Assembly (NCBI GenBank): GCA_020205615.1
Contig: CM035160.1
Coordinates: 120,006,556 to 120,070,555 of the forward strand
Length of the DNA stretch: 64,000 bases
Origin: Panax quinquefolius
Lineage: Eukaryota > Streptophyta > Magnoliopsida > Apiales > Araliaceae
Reading direction: 5' to 3'
The translations under genes were made by a program, and so were the position numbers. The notes beneath the pieces were generated by a model that worked only from the letters and a program-made list of their open reading frames with translations, made no database searches and was not told where the DNA came from. Below are positions 34,691 to 45,762 of this stretch, one piece after another; positions within the stretch are counted from its first letter, which is position 1; each line of letters opens with the position of its first letter.

Positions 34691-35764
34691 TCTTGCCATT
34701 ATTGTTGCATTTAGTTGCATGTGCTTGCATTTAGCTTTAAAAAAACAAAAAATCACAAAAATATTTGTTTTTGTTAGCTTAGTTGTTCATTATTGGTATA
34801 TAGGTAATTCTTATTGCATGTTTCCAGCTTGTCAGGTAGTTTGAAGTTGACTTGGCCTATGATGAGATTGAAATTGCATAGACATTAAGTAGTTTTGATA
34901 ACCATGATACATATGTAATTTCATAGCTTGATATAAATCCTTTCCTGTTTGAAATTGATGCATCCAGATAGCACATTATGATGACCATTTTGATTAACTT
35001 AGTTAAAATAATCACATAATTATCTTCTTAGGGGAACCTTTGGTTTTAATGAAGGAAAATTGGTAAACTAGTAATAAAGGCTAAGATGATACAAGGGCTT
35101 AATTTTGGGGTGAAATATGGGATGGATATTTAAAAAATGAAAAATAAAATAAGAAATAAATAAACACATTGACTAGTTTAGTTATGTGGCCTTTGTTATT
35201 CGAGTAAGTCAGTCTTAGGGGATGTCTTTACATCCAGCGCCCTAAAGTCATCTAGTTTAGGAGTCGTTGGTCGAAAGCTAGCTAAATGGATAACATTAAA
35301 AAGCCTAAGAGGACTAGGCATTGTACAGTTATGTGTAATCACGGGACAAGAGCAAAATGCCCTCATATAGAATAAAAGTAGAAATAAATCTCGTGATGAC
35401 CCCCAACTTGGTAATTGCATAGTCTTAGCCGGAACTAACTTGTTTTCAGAATTTCTTAAGTTAAAATTGTGGCCCTCCTTCTAAGAAGCGTATTATATTA
35501 TATATTTGAATTGTAGTTGGTTGTCATGGTTATTGAGCGCACAGGCACTACATCAGTGATAATAGGCGTTAATTTATTGATTATTATGGGTTATTGATGT
35601 GTGCTTGGTTGGATTTAATGTTCATAGCTATTGTTGATTTTTTTGAGGCAAACATGGTTGAATTTCATACTGTCTGATAGCTGGATTCGTAGGCACGTAG
35701 GTAGTTTGCATTTGCATTTGTGTTTTTGCTTGAGGACAAGCAAAGTCTCAAGTTTGGGGGTATT
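34572..35764 (+). other. Noncoding stretch and polypurine tract of element B
   Basis: Matches 7030-8357 of element A in order. It includes a (TA)n tract at 34663-34687, the GGAGTCGTTGGTCGAAAGCT block at 35260, and the polypurine tract AGTTTGGGGGTATT (35751-35764). No gene seen. Confidence 0.65.
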
Positions 35765-37110
35765 TGATGAGTGGGTTTTATACCTACGAATTAGTGTCCT
35801 TTTTAAGCTTGCGTTGTTGCTACTTTGAGTGTATTTAGGATCACTTTATTCATTTGTTCGTGTTTATGTTATAGGAACTGGCTTGGTTGGCGAAAACAGG
35901 AAAATGAGGACTTAAAGGAGTAATTGCAGCTTCATAGTTGGACAAGACCGACATGACAGATTTTACAATACATAATCTGCGTCGGGACGATTATTGAGCC
36001 GAGGTGGATTTTGTAAGGGTTAAAGTGCGCTGGGGCAAAAAAGTTGATAGAAAAGAAAAGTTACCATTCTCGACAAGGATTTTGGTGATGATTTATCGGC
36101 TAATTTTGGCCGTGATTGGAAGATTATAAAAGGCAAATTGAGGGGCAAAGAGGGGATTATCACAGTATTTAGCAAAACCCTATATTGGATTACACTTTTG
36201 GAGAATTGAAGCAACGAGGCTATCATGAGGGATTCAAAAAAAATGGAGAAGAGCAAAGATCACATCATAGTTTTTATTCTATTTCTTCATCTTTATTCTT
36301 GTATTCAGAATTCTATTCTATTTGTGGATTTTGAGTTTTAATTCATTAATGATGAACTAATTTCTTATTTAAGGCTACAATAGATCTTATTGTGTAGATA
36401 GGATTGACATGCTTCCGTATTGAGCTATATTTAATTATTCAGGGATTGTCTATTATGATTTATGCTTAAATAATAATTTCCTGATCAACAATTACCATGA
36501 TACTTTATATGAATTCGGGAGATGATGTACAAATTTAGATTTGGTCATAATAGCATGTGTTTGTGATTTCTGCATAATTTTGGAATTCATGATTTATGCC
36601 TAGGATAGAGATATGCATATGCATCGCATGTAATCTAATAAAGAACTTGTGCTTAAACTCTCGTCAATTATAATTCATATAGAGATATAGTGAATTAGTT
36701 AAAGGGTGTTCATCTTAATTTTATCATCTGTGGATTTAAGTTGATATGGGTATAATGCATTGGGAGATGATCATATTTACTTATATGTTCTTGATTAACA
36801 ACCTAAACTAATTAATTTGGCTTTTACGGAAGCGTGTCAATCTAAGTGAAGCATTAGGTGATATTACAGTCTTAAATCTTCAAATTCTGATTAAATCTTG
36901 TGGTAGTTAGTTAATATTTAATTAATTAGTAATTTTTATAGTATTTTTAAAATTGAATATTTGTTTAATAAAATTAAAATAATATAAAATTAGTAGTTGT
37001 TAGGTTAAATTTCAGTTATTTTCTTTGTGGGAATGACACTGGACTTATAACTGTATTACTTGTTGATCACGTATACTTGCGTTTTGTGCTTAACTAGATT
37101 TTACCCAACC
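35765..37110 (+). mobile_element. 3' LTR of element B
   Basis: 1346 bp from TGATGAGTGGG to TTTTACCCAACC, where the final base of the expected CA is changed. It is homologous throughout to the 5' LTR remnant and to the element A LTR. It ends with the CACGTATACTTGCG block. Confidence 0.85.
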
Positions 37111-38950
37111 GTCGTTACACAATTAATTAATTTTTCCTGATAAAATATCATTTTTTATAGATTTTGTTTTGATATGGGGAGGTCATCTCTCAGGCAGTCG
37201 GCAAAAGTGTTATTATTGTACATATCACAAAGAACTACACCAGTTGGCTGTATGAGATGAGACAGAAGGCCACTGGGGTAGTTGTCGACCAGCCTAAGAC
37301 TACCATATTAGATCATCAGCCCCAAATAGTCTCTAATGCAACATGGGAGACTATGTGTATGCAGTGGAATGCTGACGACTTCAAGAAGAATTCTTAGCAG
37401 ACAAAGAAGAATCGTGGCTAACTCCAAGTCGAACACGCTACTAGCTCACAGTCTTTTGAGGAGATGAAGTCATTAAGTATCTCTATTTATTTGTTTAGTT
37501 ACTCAATTTTCATTACAATACTTAATAAATGTTATATGAATGTATTTATTAGGCCATGCAGGCAAGCTTAGTCCGACCTCCGACCACGGTAGAGTTATGG
37601 AATAGAGCTCACATGCCAAATAAGTCTACTATGTCTCCCACATAATTTACTATACGGGCAAGACTAATATCAATTTTTAGTAATTATTAATTTTAAGTAG
37701 TTAATAAAATGATTTAATTAACAAATATATAAAAAATAAATTATAGGACCGACTTCAGAGGCTTCGGGACAAGCATGTAGCTGAGTTGCGAGATGCTAGG
37801 GGGGATTCTGATCCATTTGATTCCACCATCCCTCTGCCCGAATTTGAATTATCTCGGGACGAGAAGCTTCGATTATGGGTTGTGTCTCAGGATCCCCCTA
37901 CTAGCAGTTCCAACAAGTATAGAGTGTTAGATTTGACGAGGATACTCTCGTATACAATACCTAGAGGTAATAATATTAATTATATTTCTCGTCATATCAT
38001 AATTTATAAAATAATATAAAATTTTATTAGCAATATTATATTAATTTTCGAAGGCTATAACCATCGCTAGCGTCCGTGAGTAATTGTTGGACCATCGCAT
38101 ACAGGTGCTAGCTTGGACAATGTTATGTTCTAGAAGGTTATGGCGGCAGTGTCAGAGACGTTTGGTACGGATCTGATATTCCATCGTCAAGACCTGCCTA
38201 GTCGTGCTTGCTTCCACCAACTTGCGCATGACATTGCAGCAGGGGCTACCGTCGTAGCAGTTTGACGCAATACGCGACGAGGTGGTCCGAATGGTGATTA
38301 CCCTACTCACGGATGCTTTTGGCCTGATGTTGAGTCAGCCCTCGACTACTCGGGTATATTTTCTTTTTATTTTAAGTTGATTATTCTGCATGTTATTTAA
38401 TTTTCATTTAGTTGTCTCTTTAATTCTCTCATACAGACTAATGAATTATATTTTTAATTGTATCAACAAGGTGGCGATGTTGATGTCGATGTCTCTGGTG
38501 ATGTCGAGCAGGCTAGTGATACAAATTGCGAGTGTGGGATGATGATAAAGATTTTTAGATACCAGAGCAGTGACGTCGACCCCCGCCCAATGATTCTCCT
38601 AGTAGTGGTGATACTACTTACTTAGGTTGATATTTTGTATAACATTTACTTAGAAAAACATTATATAGTTGCTTAATTTTATGTTAATTATTGTAGTGTA
38701 GCTTTATTCTTTGTAAATCAATATATTTTACTTTAGTTATGTAACTCATTGAATTTACCGTTATTCTTTGTAGTGTATAGGTTATATCATTGTAGTTTAG
38801 CTTTATTCTTTGTAAATCAATGTATTTTTGTTTAATTTTGTAAATCATTGAAGTTACAAAAGTACTAGTTTATAACTTATGGTATATATACACATTATAC
38901 GTTATATGTTGTTAGCAAAATAGTTATATATACACGTTAAAACATGTATA
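37111..38950 (+). mobile_element. CACTA/En-Spm transposon, left piece
   Basis: Carries fragments of a Ptta/En/Spm-type plant transposase gene (37215-38019). It is cut on the left by the element B LTR and on the right by element D. The 5-bp duplication GTATA (38946-38950 and 51934-51938) shows that the sequence continues at 51939, which runs to a CACTA-type terminus at 52481. The left CACTA terminus is not in the window. Stretch 38640-38945 is AT-rich with TTTATTCTTTGTAAATCAAT repeated at about 38703 and 38799. Confidence 0.65.
37215..38019 (+). pseudogene. En/Spm (Ptta)-type transposase gene fragments
   Basis: An exon-like frame at about 37215-37475 reads WETMCMQWNADDFKKNS, then KKNR and HATSSQSFEEM. 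This is the pattern of the plant Ptta/En/Spm transposase domain (W..M...W....F...S...KKNR......HT.GS.SF). It has two stops. Further coding pieces follow after AG sites typical of introns: about 37556-37650 (VRPPTTVELWNRAHM) and 37748-37965 (DRLQRLRDKHVAELRDARGD, FELSRDEKLRLWVVSQDP). The downstream stretch to 38630 looks coding-like but broken. Such proteins bind transposon ends in En/Spm elements. Confidence 0.6.
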
Positions 38951-39289
38951 TGTCGACGTCGGGATTTTTTGGGTGTCCCTTTCCGTTACTTGTTCTTTGG
39001 TGTTCTCGTTTTAGGTGAGATTTGTTTGAAAACAAGTGAAAAAGGTCCGACATGTATAATGTCGACGATGGGACTGTTAAGAGTCGCCAGTTTGTTTTTT
39101 AAATGGTTGTACCAACACAACCGAGAAAATATTTTCACATTGACCCAGTGATGTAACACTGATATACGGGTCGGCGAAACCGAGATTCATTTTAGGGTCC
39201 GGGGACTTGATTATGCGGGGGGAAGGTGTTAGGCACCCCCCGACATCCGTGTTTCCACGGTGACCGCCTCTTTTCAAGAAACTATTATC

Positions 39290-39334
<45 letters not shown>

Positions 39335-39839
39335 CAATGTGCTGTTATATAGAAGTTATGCGAGGCCTCGTTCGAACCTATATACACAGGATTTGAATTT
39401 ATGTAAAAATTCAGTTTTTAACAAGATATGGCAGTGATATTTTATAAAAGAGGTTTTTCAAACCCTGATGCTCAATAGGAATTGAGACCTTTTACACTCC
39501 CATTTTATTAAGTGATAATTTGAATTGATTTTATTTGACGAATGTGAGGCATCCGTACGAAAATAATATACAAAAATAATGCCGAAACTTCCTCGTGGGT
39601 ATGAAAACCATCGAGGAAATTCGGACATCGCAGAATAATTTACAAGTCGCTTACTTCAACCGAAATGTCCATCACGATAACAAGAATCTAGATCCAATGG
39701 GATGAATCTGTGATCACATGATTCCTAAAGCACAAAATATGGCAATTTGTATAAAAAACCATAAGCGGTATATATATATATAAAAAGCGGTAAATATATA
39801 TATACAAACAGGATCACCAACCACGAAGTATCTCCATGG

Positions 39840-40025
39840 GGATCGAAAATATAAATGAAAGTCAGAATACTAAGTTAACTTGCCACGAAGGAAACTCAAA
39901 TTTGATGAATGTAAATAAATAAAGTCAGAATGCGGTTGACTACCACGAAAGTAAACTCAAAGCGGGACGAAATGTAAAGAAAGTCAGAAATGCGATCAAC
40001 TACCACGAAGGGAACTCGAAATGAC
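39840..40025 (-). repeat. Three tandem repeats of about 57 bp in the Ogre LTR
   Basis: Units share AAAGTCAGAATGCGGTTGAC, CTACCACGAAGGGAACTC and AAATGTAAA. The other LTR has the array at about 50098-50280, where the same places read AAAGCTGTAAATGCG and CTGCCACGAAGGGAACTCC. Confidence 0.75.
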
Positions 40026-40032
40026 AAAATAA

Positions 40033-40077
<45 letters not shown>

Positions 40078-40317
40078 AAAGCAATAAACGCACTGGGATA
40101 TAAAACCGGTGCTCATCGAACATAGTTCGACCACGATTCATATATATAAGTATATATATATAAAAAATAGCGTAAACGCACTGCATCATAAAGTCTTGGC
40201 TCATCGAACAAAAGTCCGACACACGGTTGATATATATAAAGTATATATATATATATATATAGCGAATAAACGCACTGCATCAAGTTTAGGCTCATCGAAC
40301 AAAGTCCTACACACGGT

Positions 40318-40372
<55 letters not shown>

Positions 40373-40444
40373 CGAGCGAAAGAACGCCTGCATCAAGTCT
40401 AGGCTCATCGAACACAAATTCGATGAGACAATTAATATATATAA

Positions 40445-40498
<54 letters not shown>

Positions 40499-40640
40499 GC
40501 AGTAAACGCTCCAGACCGAAGTCTAGGCTCAATCGAGGCATAACTCGATAATGTTAGTCAATATATATATAAATATATATATATATAATATATATATACA
40601 GACTGGAAAGAAACCACGGATCGAAGTCCGGGCAAAGCAA
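40026..40640 (-). repeat. Six repeat blocks separated by (TA)n runs
   Basis: Blocks of about 60 bp (AAACGCACTGCATCAAG, then AGGCTCATCGAACAAAGTCC, then ACACGGTTGA) alternate with pure (TA)n runs of 10-50 bp. Blocks start near 40079, 40166, 40260, 40371, 40496 and 40601. The other LTR has six at about 50331, 50415, 50504, 50597, 50706 and 50810, with different (TA)n lengths. Confidence 0.85.
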
Positions 40641-40906
40641 GCAACACGACTCTCAACGTGTAGAAGGGTGTGTGCAAAGATGAAGAGAAAACCTCTAAAG
40701 TGTGTGAGAAGGCTTACAGCTGACTGATAAAAAGGGCTTCTATATCTTTAGAGTGGGTAAACACTGGACTTTTGTGGGTGCAAAAGAGGCTATATATGAG
40801 CTCACAGGTGTTTAAAAGTGAGAAAATACACTATATGGCAAGTGCAGAGCAAATTGTGCAGGGTTTCCCCGTCTTTTTCTCTTGCAAAATGGCCACCCCA
40901 AGCCCC

Positions 40907-40915
40907 ATATTTATA
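40907..40915 (-). promoter_or_regulatory. TATA box of element D 3' LTR
   Basis: Minus strand reads CTATAAATATGGGGCTTGG. The same box is in the 5' LTR at 51114-51122, which would drive the element transcript. Confidence 0.65.
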
Positions 40916-41329
40916 GAGGTGGGATTCGCAGGTCTACCTGCGGCACCTAATAAAGTGTGTACTACTGCTGTTGCCGAAAGTGCCCCGGGCGGTTTGGTCC
41001 CGCCGTGTCGAAAATGCGTCTGTATTGTTCGCTTGGTCGCTCATAACTTTCAATCTGGGAGTCAGATGGAAGCGTGCCATACAATTCCAAAAATCTCTTT
41101 TCGAGAGCTACACAATGATATATGATTTGACCTTTTTTGATTCCAAGAAGATGGGTCCATGACCGAAATGGCATTCCCGGGTTTCTATTAGGCAATCCGA
41201 TGAGCCGTTTTGTGTAGTTTGCGCTCCAGAGTTAAGATATCGCTCTTGTGGGACTTCCTTTGAAGTATTTTGAGTTGAAATGAGTGTATTTGATTTTAAG
41301 TGAAGTTGATTTGGCAAAATTACCATTTT

Positions 41330-41590
41330 GCCCCTCCCGGGGTTATCTTCGGTTTTCGCACAGTTGTAGCAGTCGTTTCTCAGGTTTATCTCTGAGGTTG
41401 GCTTGCTGTTGACTTTGACTATCCTCAGGTTCATCTCTGAGGTTGGCTTTACCTCCTGGGGATATCTCCAGGCTTTGATCTTGATCCTTCGGGGTCATCT
41501 CCGAGGTTGAAACTGACTTTCCCGGGATTATCTTCGGGGTTGGAACATGATTTCCGGGGCTATCTCTCGGGTTGGATTTGGTTACTCCCA
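41330..41590 (-). repeat. Short repeats with internal inverted symmetry in Ogre U3
   Basis: About seven units of 25-45 bp built on a core such as CTCAGGTTTATCTCTGAG, CCTGGGGATATCTCCAGG and CTTCGGGGTCATCTCCGAGG. Each core is a short inverted repeat around (G)GNTATCT. The 5' LTR has the same series at about 51535-51785. They lie within the first 400 bp of the LTR. Confidence 0.7.
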
Positions 41591-41717
41591 GTTATGCGAT
41601 CCGAGGTTTGATGATGAACTTTCGGTAGTATCCGGTATGGATTTGGATTGTCTTCGGGGTTCCCTCTTAAAAGACGTGTCTGTCCTCTGCATGTTAGTAA
41701 TGATGAAGAAAATTTTG

Positions 41718-41798
41718 AGTGTCTACGAGATGCCCCTCTTTATCATGTTCATGCAATGCAATGGAATGGACATGATAAAGATTAGTAGACACTTGAAA
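41718..41798 (-). other. Polypurine tract within an inverted repeat
   Basis: The polypurine tract on the minus strand (ATAAAGAGGGGCATCT, 41729-41744) directly precedes the 3' LTR start. GTGTCTAC (41719-41726) and CTTTATCATGTTCAT (41738-41752) are mirrored by ATGGACATGATAAAG (41766-41780) and GTAGACAC (41785-41792), so the LTR terminus and tract together form an imperfect inverted repeat. Confidence 0.65.
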
Positions 41799-41867
41799 CA
41801 TGACAAGGTATTTTTAATGATGTAAATCGCAATGTAGTGAATGTTTATGATGAATGTGACAATGTTT

Positions 41868-42085
41868 TCGCAAATTGCAGTTCGTAAATCTGACATCGTA
41901 TTTCGCACATCGCACATCACTTTTCGCATTTGGCTAAATCGCAACTCGCTACTCGTACATCGCATATCGTATTTTGCATATCGCATTGCAAATCACATAT
42001 CACAAACCGCATATCGCATATCATAAATCGCATATCGCAAATCGCAATGTAATGAATATTATGATGAATGTTAAAATGTATTCGC
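41868..42085. repeat. CGCATATCG-type minisatellite
   Basis: About 20 imperfect 8-10-bp units (CGCATATCG, CGCAAATCG, CACATATCA). The block is preceded and followed by similar copies of AATGTAATGAATATTATGATG (about 41829 and 42045). Confidence 0.8.
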
Positions 42086-44008
42086 AAATCGCTTTACCTT
42101 TACCGATCATTGCTGATGCCTATGTTGGTGTTGACTCCAATGGTTTGGCATTTAATCACTGATGCTTGTTTGGTGAATATAATTTGAGAGGGGGATGACG
42201 TTCTGAAATTACCAGACCCTCCCGATGTATTCGTTGGAAGTTGCAACGGTGACTATCCTGCTGATCGCCAAACTTTTCCAGCTCCCACTCGAACGGTGGT
42301 ATACGAAGCTTTCATCGCTAAACTGTGTTGATATCGCGCTGTATTGATGGCAATGGTTTAGGATACCAGATCTTCCGATACCTTCGCTGAAGTAATATTC
42401 CACGGATTACTTCACTAGACTTCACCTGATGTTACGCTAGATCATTGTTGGTTGCTTGTACCCCATTTCCTTAAGCATTTGATTTGCAACCCTGCTGAAC
42501 TGATGACTTGAATGTCGCTGAAATCCCTGGAGGGTGTAACTCATTCTTTTGCTGCCCAGATTTGAACGTCGGTGTAGAGGCCTCAGCTTGTGAGGACTTA
42601 ACGCATGTTGATGGTGTAGATTTCATTTTCTAGGCCTTTCGTTGTGGACCTTCTGCTTCTGAGTTAAGAATGTTTTTGAGAAGTTTCCCCTTCTTTCGTA
42701 GGGGCACGCTTATGTCGCTATGATTTCTTTCAGGAGTTCACCCCTTTCTTTTTGATGAGAACCTTGATCTCGCCTTAAACTCCTTCCATTTTTGGAATTG
42801 GAAAAATGCCCAAGTCCTTTCGCATGTTGATGCTGAGGGTTCATATGAGAAACTCTCTTTGATGAAGTCATGAGTGAATAATATCTGAATCGCCATTGAG
42901 ATAATGATGGACTATGCTGATGGCGCTGACTGGTGCATTTTCCACTATAGGATGGTTGATAAATGCCCCAGTGTTAAGTTTTTGCTGCTTCCGAGATTGC
43001 CCCCAATCCTGTTGTAAGGGATCCACTATCCGGTTGTCGCCAATTTTGAAATTACCTCAGCCTCGCTTGTTTTCTGGGATAGTTGCTTTGATAGATGAGC
43101 TGATAAGATGCGATCTATGAGCTGATAAGACGCCGAGATCGCAAGAGGCTTTTACATCTGTACCATCTGGTGAACAGGTAGTGAATGTGGGCTTTGATGT
43201 TGACAGCTCTTTCTGGTAAAGATGTCGCTTTATTAGAGAGATGATGTTCTAACTCATAGGGATATCGTTGTTGCTGAGCGGGATGACGTTACATCCATCC
43301 GAGATATCGCATGTAGTTGGTAGTGGATCTGTTGGCTCGTGTAGAAACCCTTGGGTAGGAGATCACAATGTTACCTCCTTCTTCTGAGAGGGAATTCATG
43401 TTGGACTTGATAACCTGCATATACACTGATTTGTAGATGGGCTTGTATTTTCCTGCACGGACTAGCTTAGCCATTTTGTCATGTATAGTACACATTGTAT
43501 ATATCAAACATCATTATATATGGCAGGGAAATATATGTTGATTCACTTCCCTTTTAGTTGTGCCTTGCTACTTGCTTGATAGTCGATTATTCCTTTAGGA
43601 CTTTGTGATCTGGATGTATTCTGAACTCCTCCTTGATGGATGGACAGTGAGATGTCTCAGGATTTCAGAATGGATCGTCGGACTGTGTGTATTCCCTACC
43701 ATCTTTGGTGTCTTGGGACTTGTTTCTGTATGTGGTTATGGATAGGAGCATGTTTGTTTTTGTTTTTCTGTGATGAGACCAGACCATATAACATGGCTGC
43801 CTATATACTCCCGTGTATTGGGGAGATCAGGTCGACGTAGTTCGCCCCTCAGGGCGAGTTGAAAAGCGTGATCCCATGAGCAGATCAGACTGCGGGGAAG
43901 AGAAAGTTTGATCCTAGGTTGAGGATAAACTGAAGGTGTGAAAAGTTTGATCCCATGTATGGGTAGCCAAACTGCAAACGTAAGAGGTTCAATTGGCGGT
44001 GAGATGAC
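42086..44008 (-). other. Unassigned internal region of element D
   Basis: About 1.9 kb where integrase would be expected between RNase H and the polypurine tract. No integrase motif (HHCC, DDE, GPY/F) is seen in any frame. Short ORFs here have no recognised domain. A motif TGATCCCATG/TTTGATCCCATG occurs at 43870 and 43949. Confidence 0.5.
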
Positions 44009-44308
44009 CTAAGTGGTATGATCATAGTGAAGCCAGGCTGATGGCTTGAAAGGATGTTTCCCTGAGGGGCAATGCGTGGAAAGGAGTTGTATGTGGTAAA
44101 GGGTTAAAGAACCGGAATGACTGGTGATCTGATGATCCAAAACCAGGATCGCGACGCTCGGCAAGTGTTTCTTGTCTGATATAAGAATCAAGGAGGCCAA
44201 AGTTGCTAATGCGTCCGCAAAGTCATTCCTATTACGAGGAATGTCGAGGAAGGATTTTTCTTCGAACTCTGAAGCCATTTGTAGAACCTGCCAGTGGTAA
44301 GGCAGCAA
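44009..44308 (-). pseudogene. Ogre-type RNase H fragment
   Basis: The minus-strand reading FLDIPRNRNDFADALATLASL is the conserved end of the second (archaeal-like) RNase H domain of Tat/Ogre elements, usually IPR..N..ADALA.LAS. The N-terminal part, with the catalytic residues, is missing. The fragment is separated from RT by a poly(T) tract (plus strand) at 44330-44388. Confidence 0.7.
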
Positions 44309-44329
44309 CTATAGAACCCGTTGAAGAGG

Positions 44330-44388
44330 TTTTTTCTTTTTCTTTTTTTTCTTTTTTTTCTTTTTTTTTTTTTTTTTTTTTTTTTTTC
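44330..44388. repeat. T-rich simple tract replacing the RT core
   Basis: About 58 bases of T with a few C, exactly between the RT segment ending in GATYQ and the RNase H fragment. About 1.5 kb of expected coding sequence is absent here. Confidence 0.8.
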
Positions 44389-45200
44389 TATTAGATCGTG
44401 GAAAAGAGCCACACAGCTCACTGATAGGTAGCTCCGGCATTGATGAGGCCGAATGACAATCGTTTGTAGCAAAGGGCTCCCCAAGGCGTGATGAATGAAG
44501 TTTTCTCATGATCATCTTCAGCGAACCATGATTTGATGGTACACCGCGGAGCAATCAGCAAAGGAGTACATGTCGTATCGAGCTATATTATCAATGAGTA
44601 TGTGGATGAACGGCACGTGAAAGCTATCTTTGAGGCAAGCTTTATTCAAATCTCTGCAATCCACACAAACTAGCACCTCCCTTCCCGGTTTCGGCACGGG
44701 GACTATGTTGGATAGCCATTCAGGTTAAGTTGACACCATGATGATGCCGGCTTGAAATTGTTTCACAAATTCTTCTTTAACTTTTAACTCCCACTCAGGT
44801 TTTAATCACTTGAGCTTATGCCTGAGTGGCTTGAATCCCCCTTTGATGGGAAGGCGATGAATGATAATGTCCGTGTATAAACTGACCATGTCTTCGTGAG
44901 ACCATGCAAACACATCCTGGAATAGGGTCAATAGAGTAACCATGTCATTCCTTTGGTTTTGAGTGAGGTCTGTACCAATTTGGATTTGTTTGGGGTTTTC
45001 TAAGGTTCCGAAGTTTAAAAGAGGTGGTTTGATCAAGATTTGGCTTTGGTTTGTCTTCGACCTATTCTTTGATCTCCTGAGGTATCTCATAGTCCTCTTG
45101 TATTTCCATCAAGTCTGAGTCCAACTTTACATCAAAGTTACAGATCCTTGTGGAGAATAGGCACCTCATCGGCAAAATGCACAGCACATCTAAATTCGTA
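44389..45200 (-). pseudogene. Ogre-type reverse transcriptase, N-terminal part
   Basis: Minus-strand reading: FQDVFAWSHEDMVSLYTDI, then KPEWELKVKEEFVKQFQAG, NIVPVPKPGREVLVCVD, CRDLNKA, then EDDHEKTSFITPWGALCY, LSFGLINAGATYQ. These are the conserved opening segments of Ty3/gypsy RT of the Tat/Ogre group (usually DVFAWSYEDMPGL, VPKKDG..R.CVDYRDLN, KTSFITPWG.FCY). The YVDD catalytic motif would follow but is lost at the T-rich tract. Several frameshifts and stops. Confidence 0.82.
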
Positions 45201-45762
45201 GTCCTGAAACAAAATATGCTTTCACTTAGTATATAACACTTGTTCAATCACACAAAGTGTTAGCTTTATAATGACAAAAGTAATCGCTAATCTTGTTCGT
45301 AAAAAAAAGCGATTATTATTGCTATCTACAAGGTAGAGAGAGTTTCTTCCCTGTTTACCCTCGTCGGCAAATGCAAGGAGTGCTGCTTCAATTATCGAGG
45401 GCAAAGTTTTGGTGAACTGCAGTGATGGAGGGGCTATCATCAACCTCCTTCTCCCGAATGATGAACATTATGTCTGGGCAATCATCGTCTGGGGTGTATC
45501 TATTTTAGAAGTGTTTATTTGGGTTTTTATTTGGTTTGACCGCACCATTGATGGTTGCCTACGTACTCCTATTAAAAAGGAGATCAGGTCTTTCGTAGTT
45601 CAGGCTTTGGTTTGAAAAGGTTCAAAGGGGTAAGTGGTGAGAAGAGTGTAGAGATGTTTTTTATTTTTTATTTATTTACATGCATGGAAAATAAAAGGCA
45701 TACTACGAAGAAAGTGATACCATTCCAACACTTTCTGGAACTCCCACCTTCATCCCCTAGAT
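45201..45762 (-). other. Unassigned region between gag part and RT
   Basis: Protease would be expected here but I cannot find an active-site motif. Pea Ogre has an intron between protease and RT; whether this stretch contains one cannot be told by eye. Confidence 0.4.

Larger units (their letters stand above)
28627..37110 (+). mobile_element. Athila-type element B, pol-deleted
   Basis: Contains a 5' LTR lacking its first part (28627-29735), a tRNA-Asp-like primer site, gag-protease in one damaged frame, a short pol remainder, the extra ORF, a polypurine tract and a complete 3' LTR (35765-37110). RT, RNase H and most of integrase are absent: the protease frame passes at about 32090 into the last codons of pol. 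The 5' LTR is cut by the reverse-oriented Tekay-like LTR, so no duplication can be checked. The right neighbour is CACTA-type sequence. Confidence 0.85.
38951..41727 (-). mobile_element. 3' LTR of element D
   Basis: Minus-strand LTR with, from its start at 41727: U3 hairpin repeats (41330-41590), TATA box (40915-40907), six TA-separated repeat blocks (40026-40640), three 57-bp repeats (39840-40025), and a (TG)n tract (39293-39331). It ends at TGTCGACGTCGGG (plus strand) at 38951. The 5' LTR (49218-51933) has the same layout. Confidence 0.9.

Noticed and set aside
40026..40640. Repeat-spacer pattern and long ORFs of alternating Tyr-Ile
   Set aside because: The 'spacers' are pure (TA)n and the ORFs are translations of that microsatellite, not genes.
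44203..44554. ORFs with Phe or Lys runs near 44340
   Set aside because: Produced by the T-rich tract; only the RT and RNase H fragments on the minus strand have family motifs.
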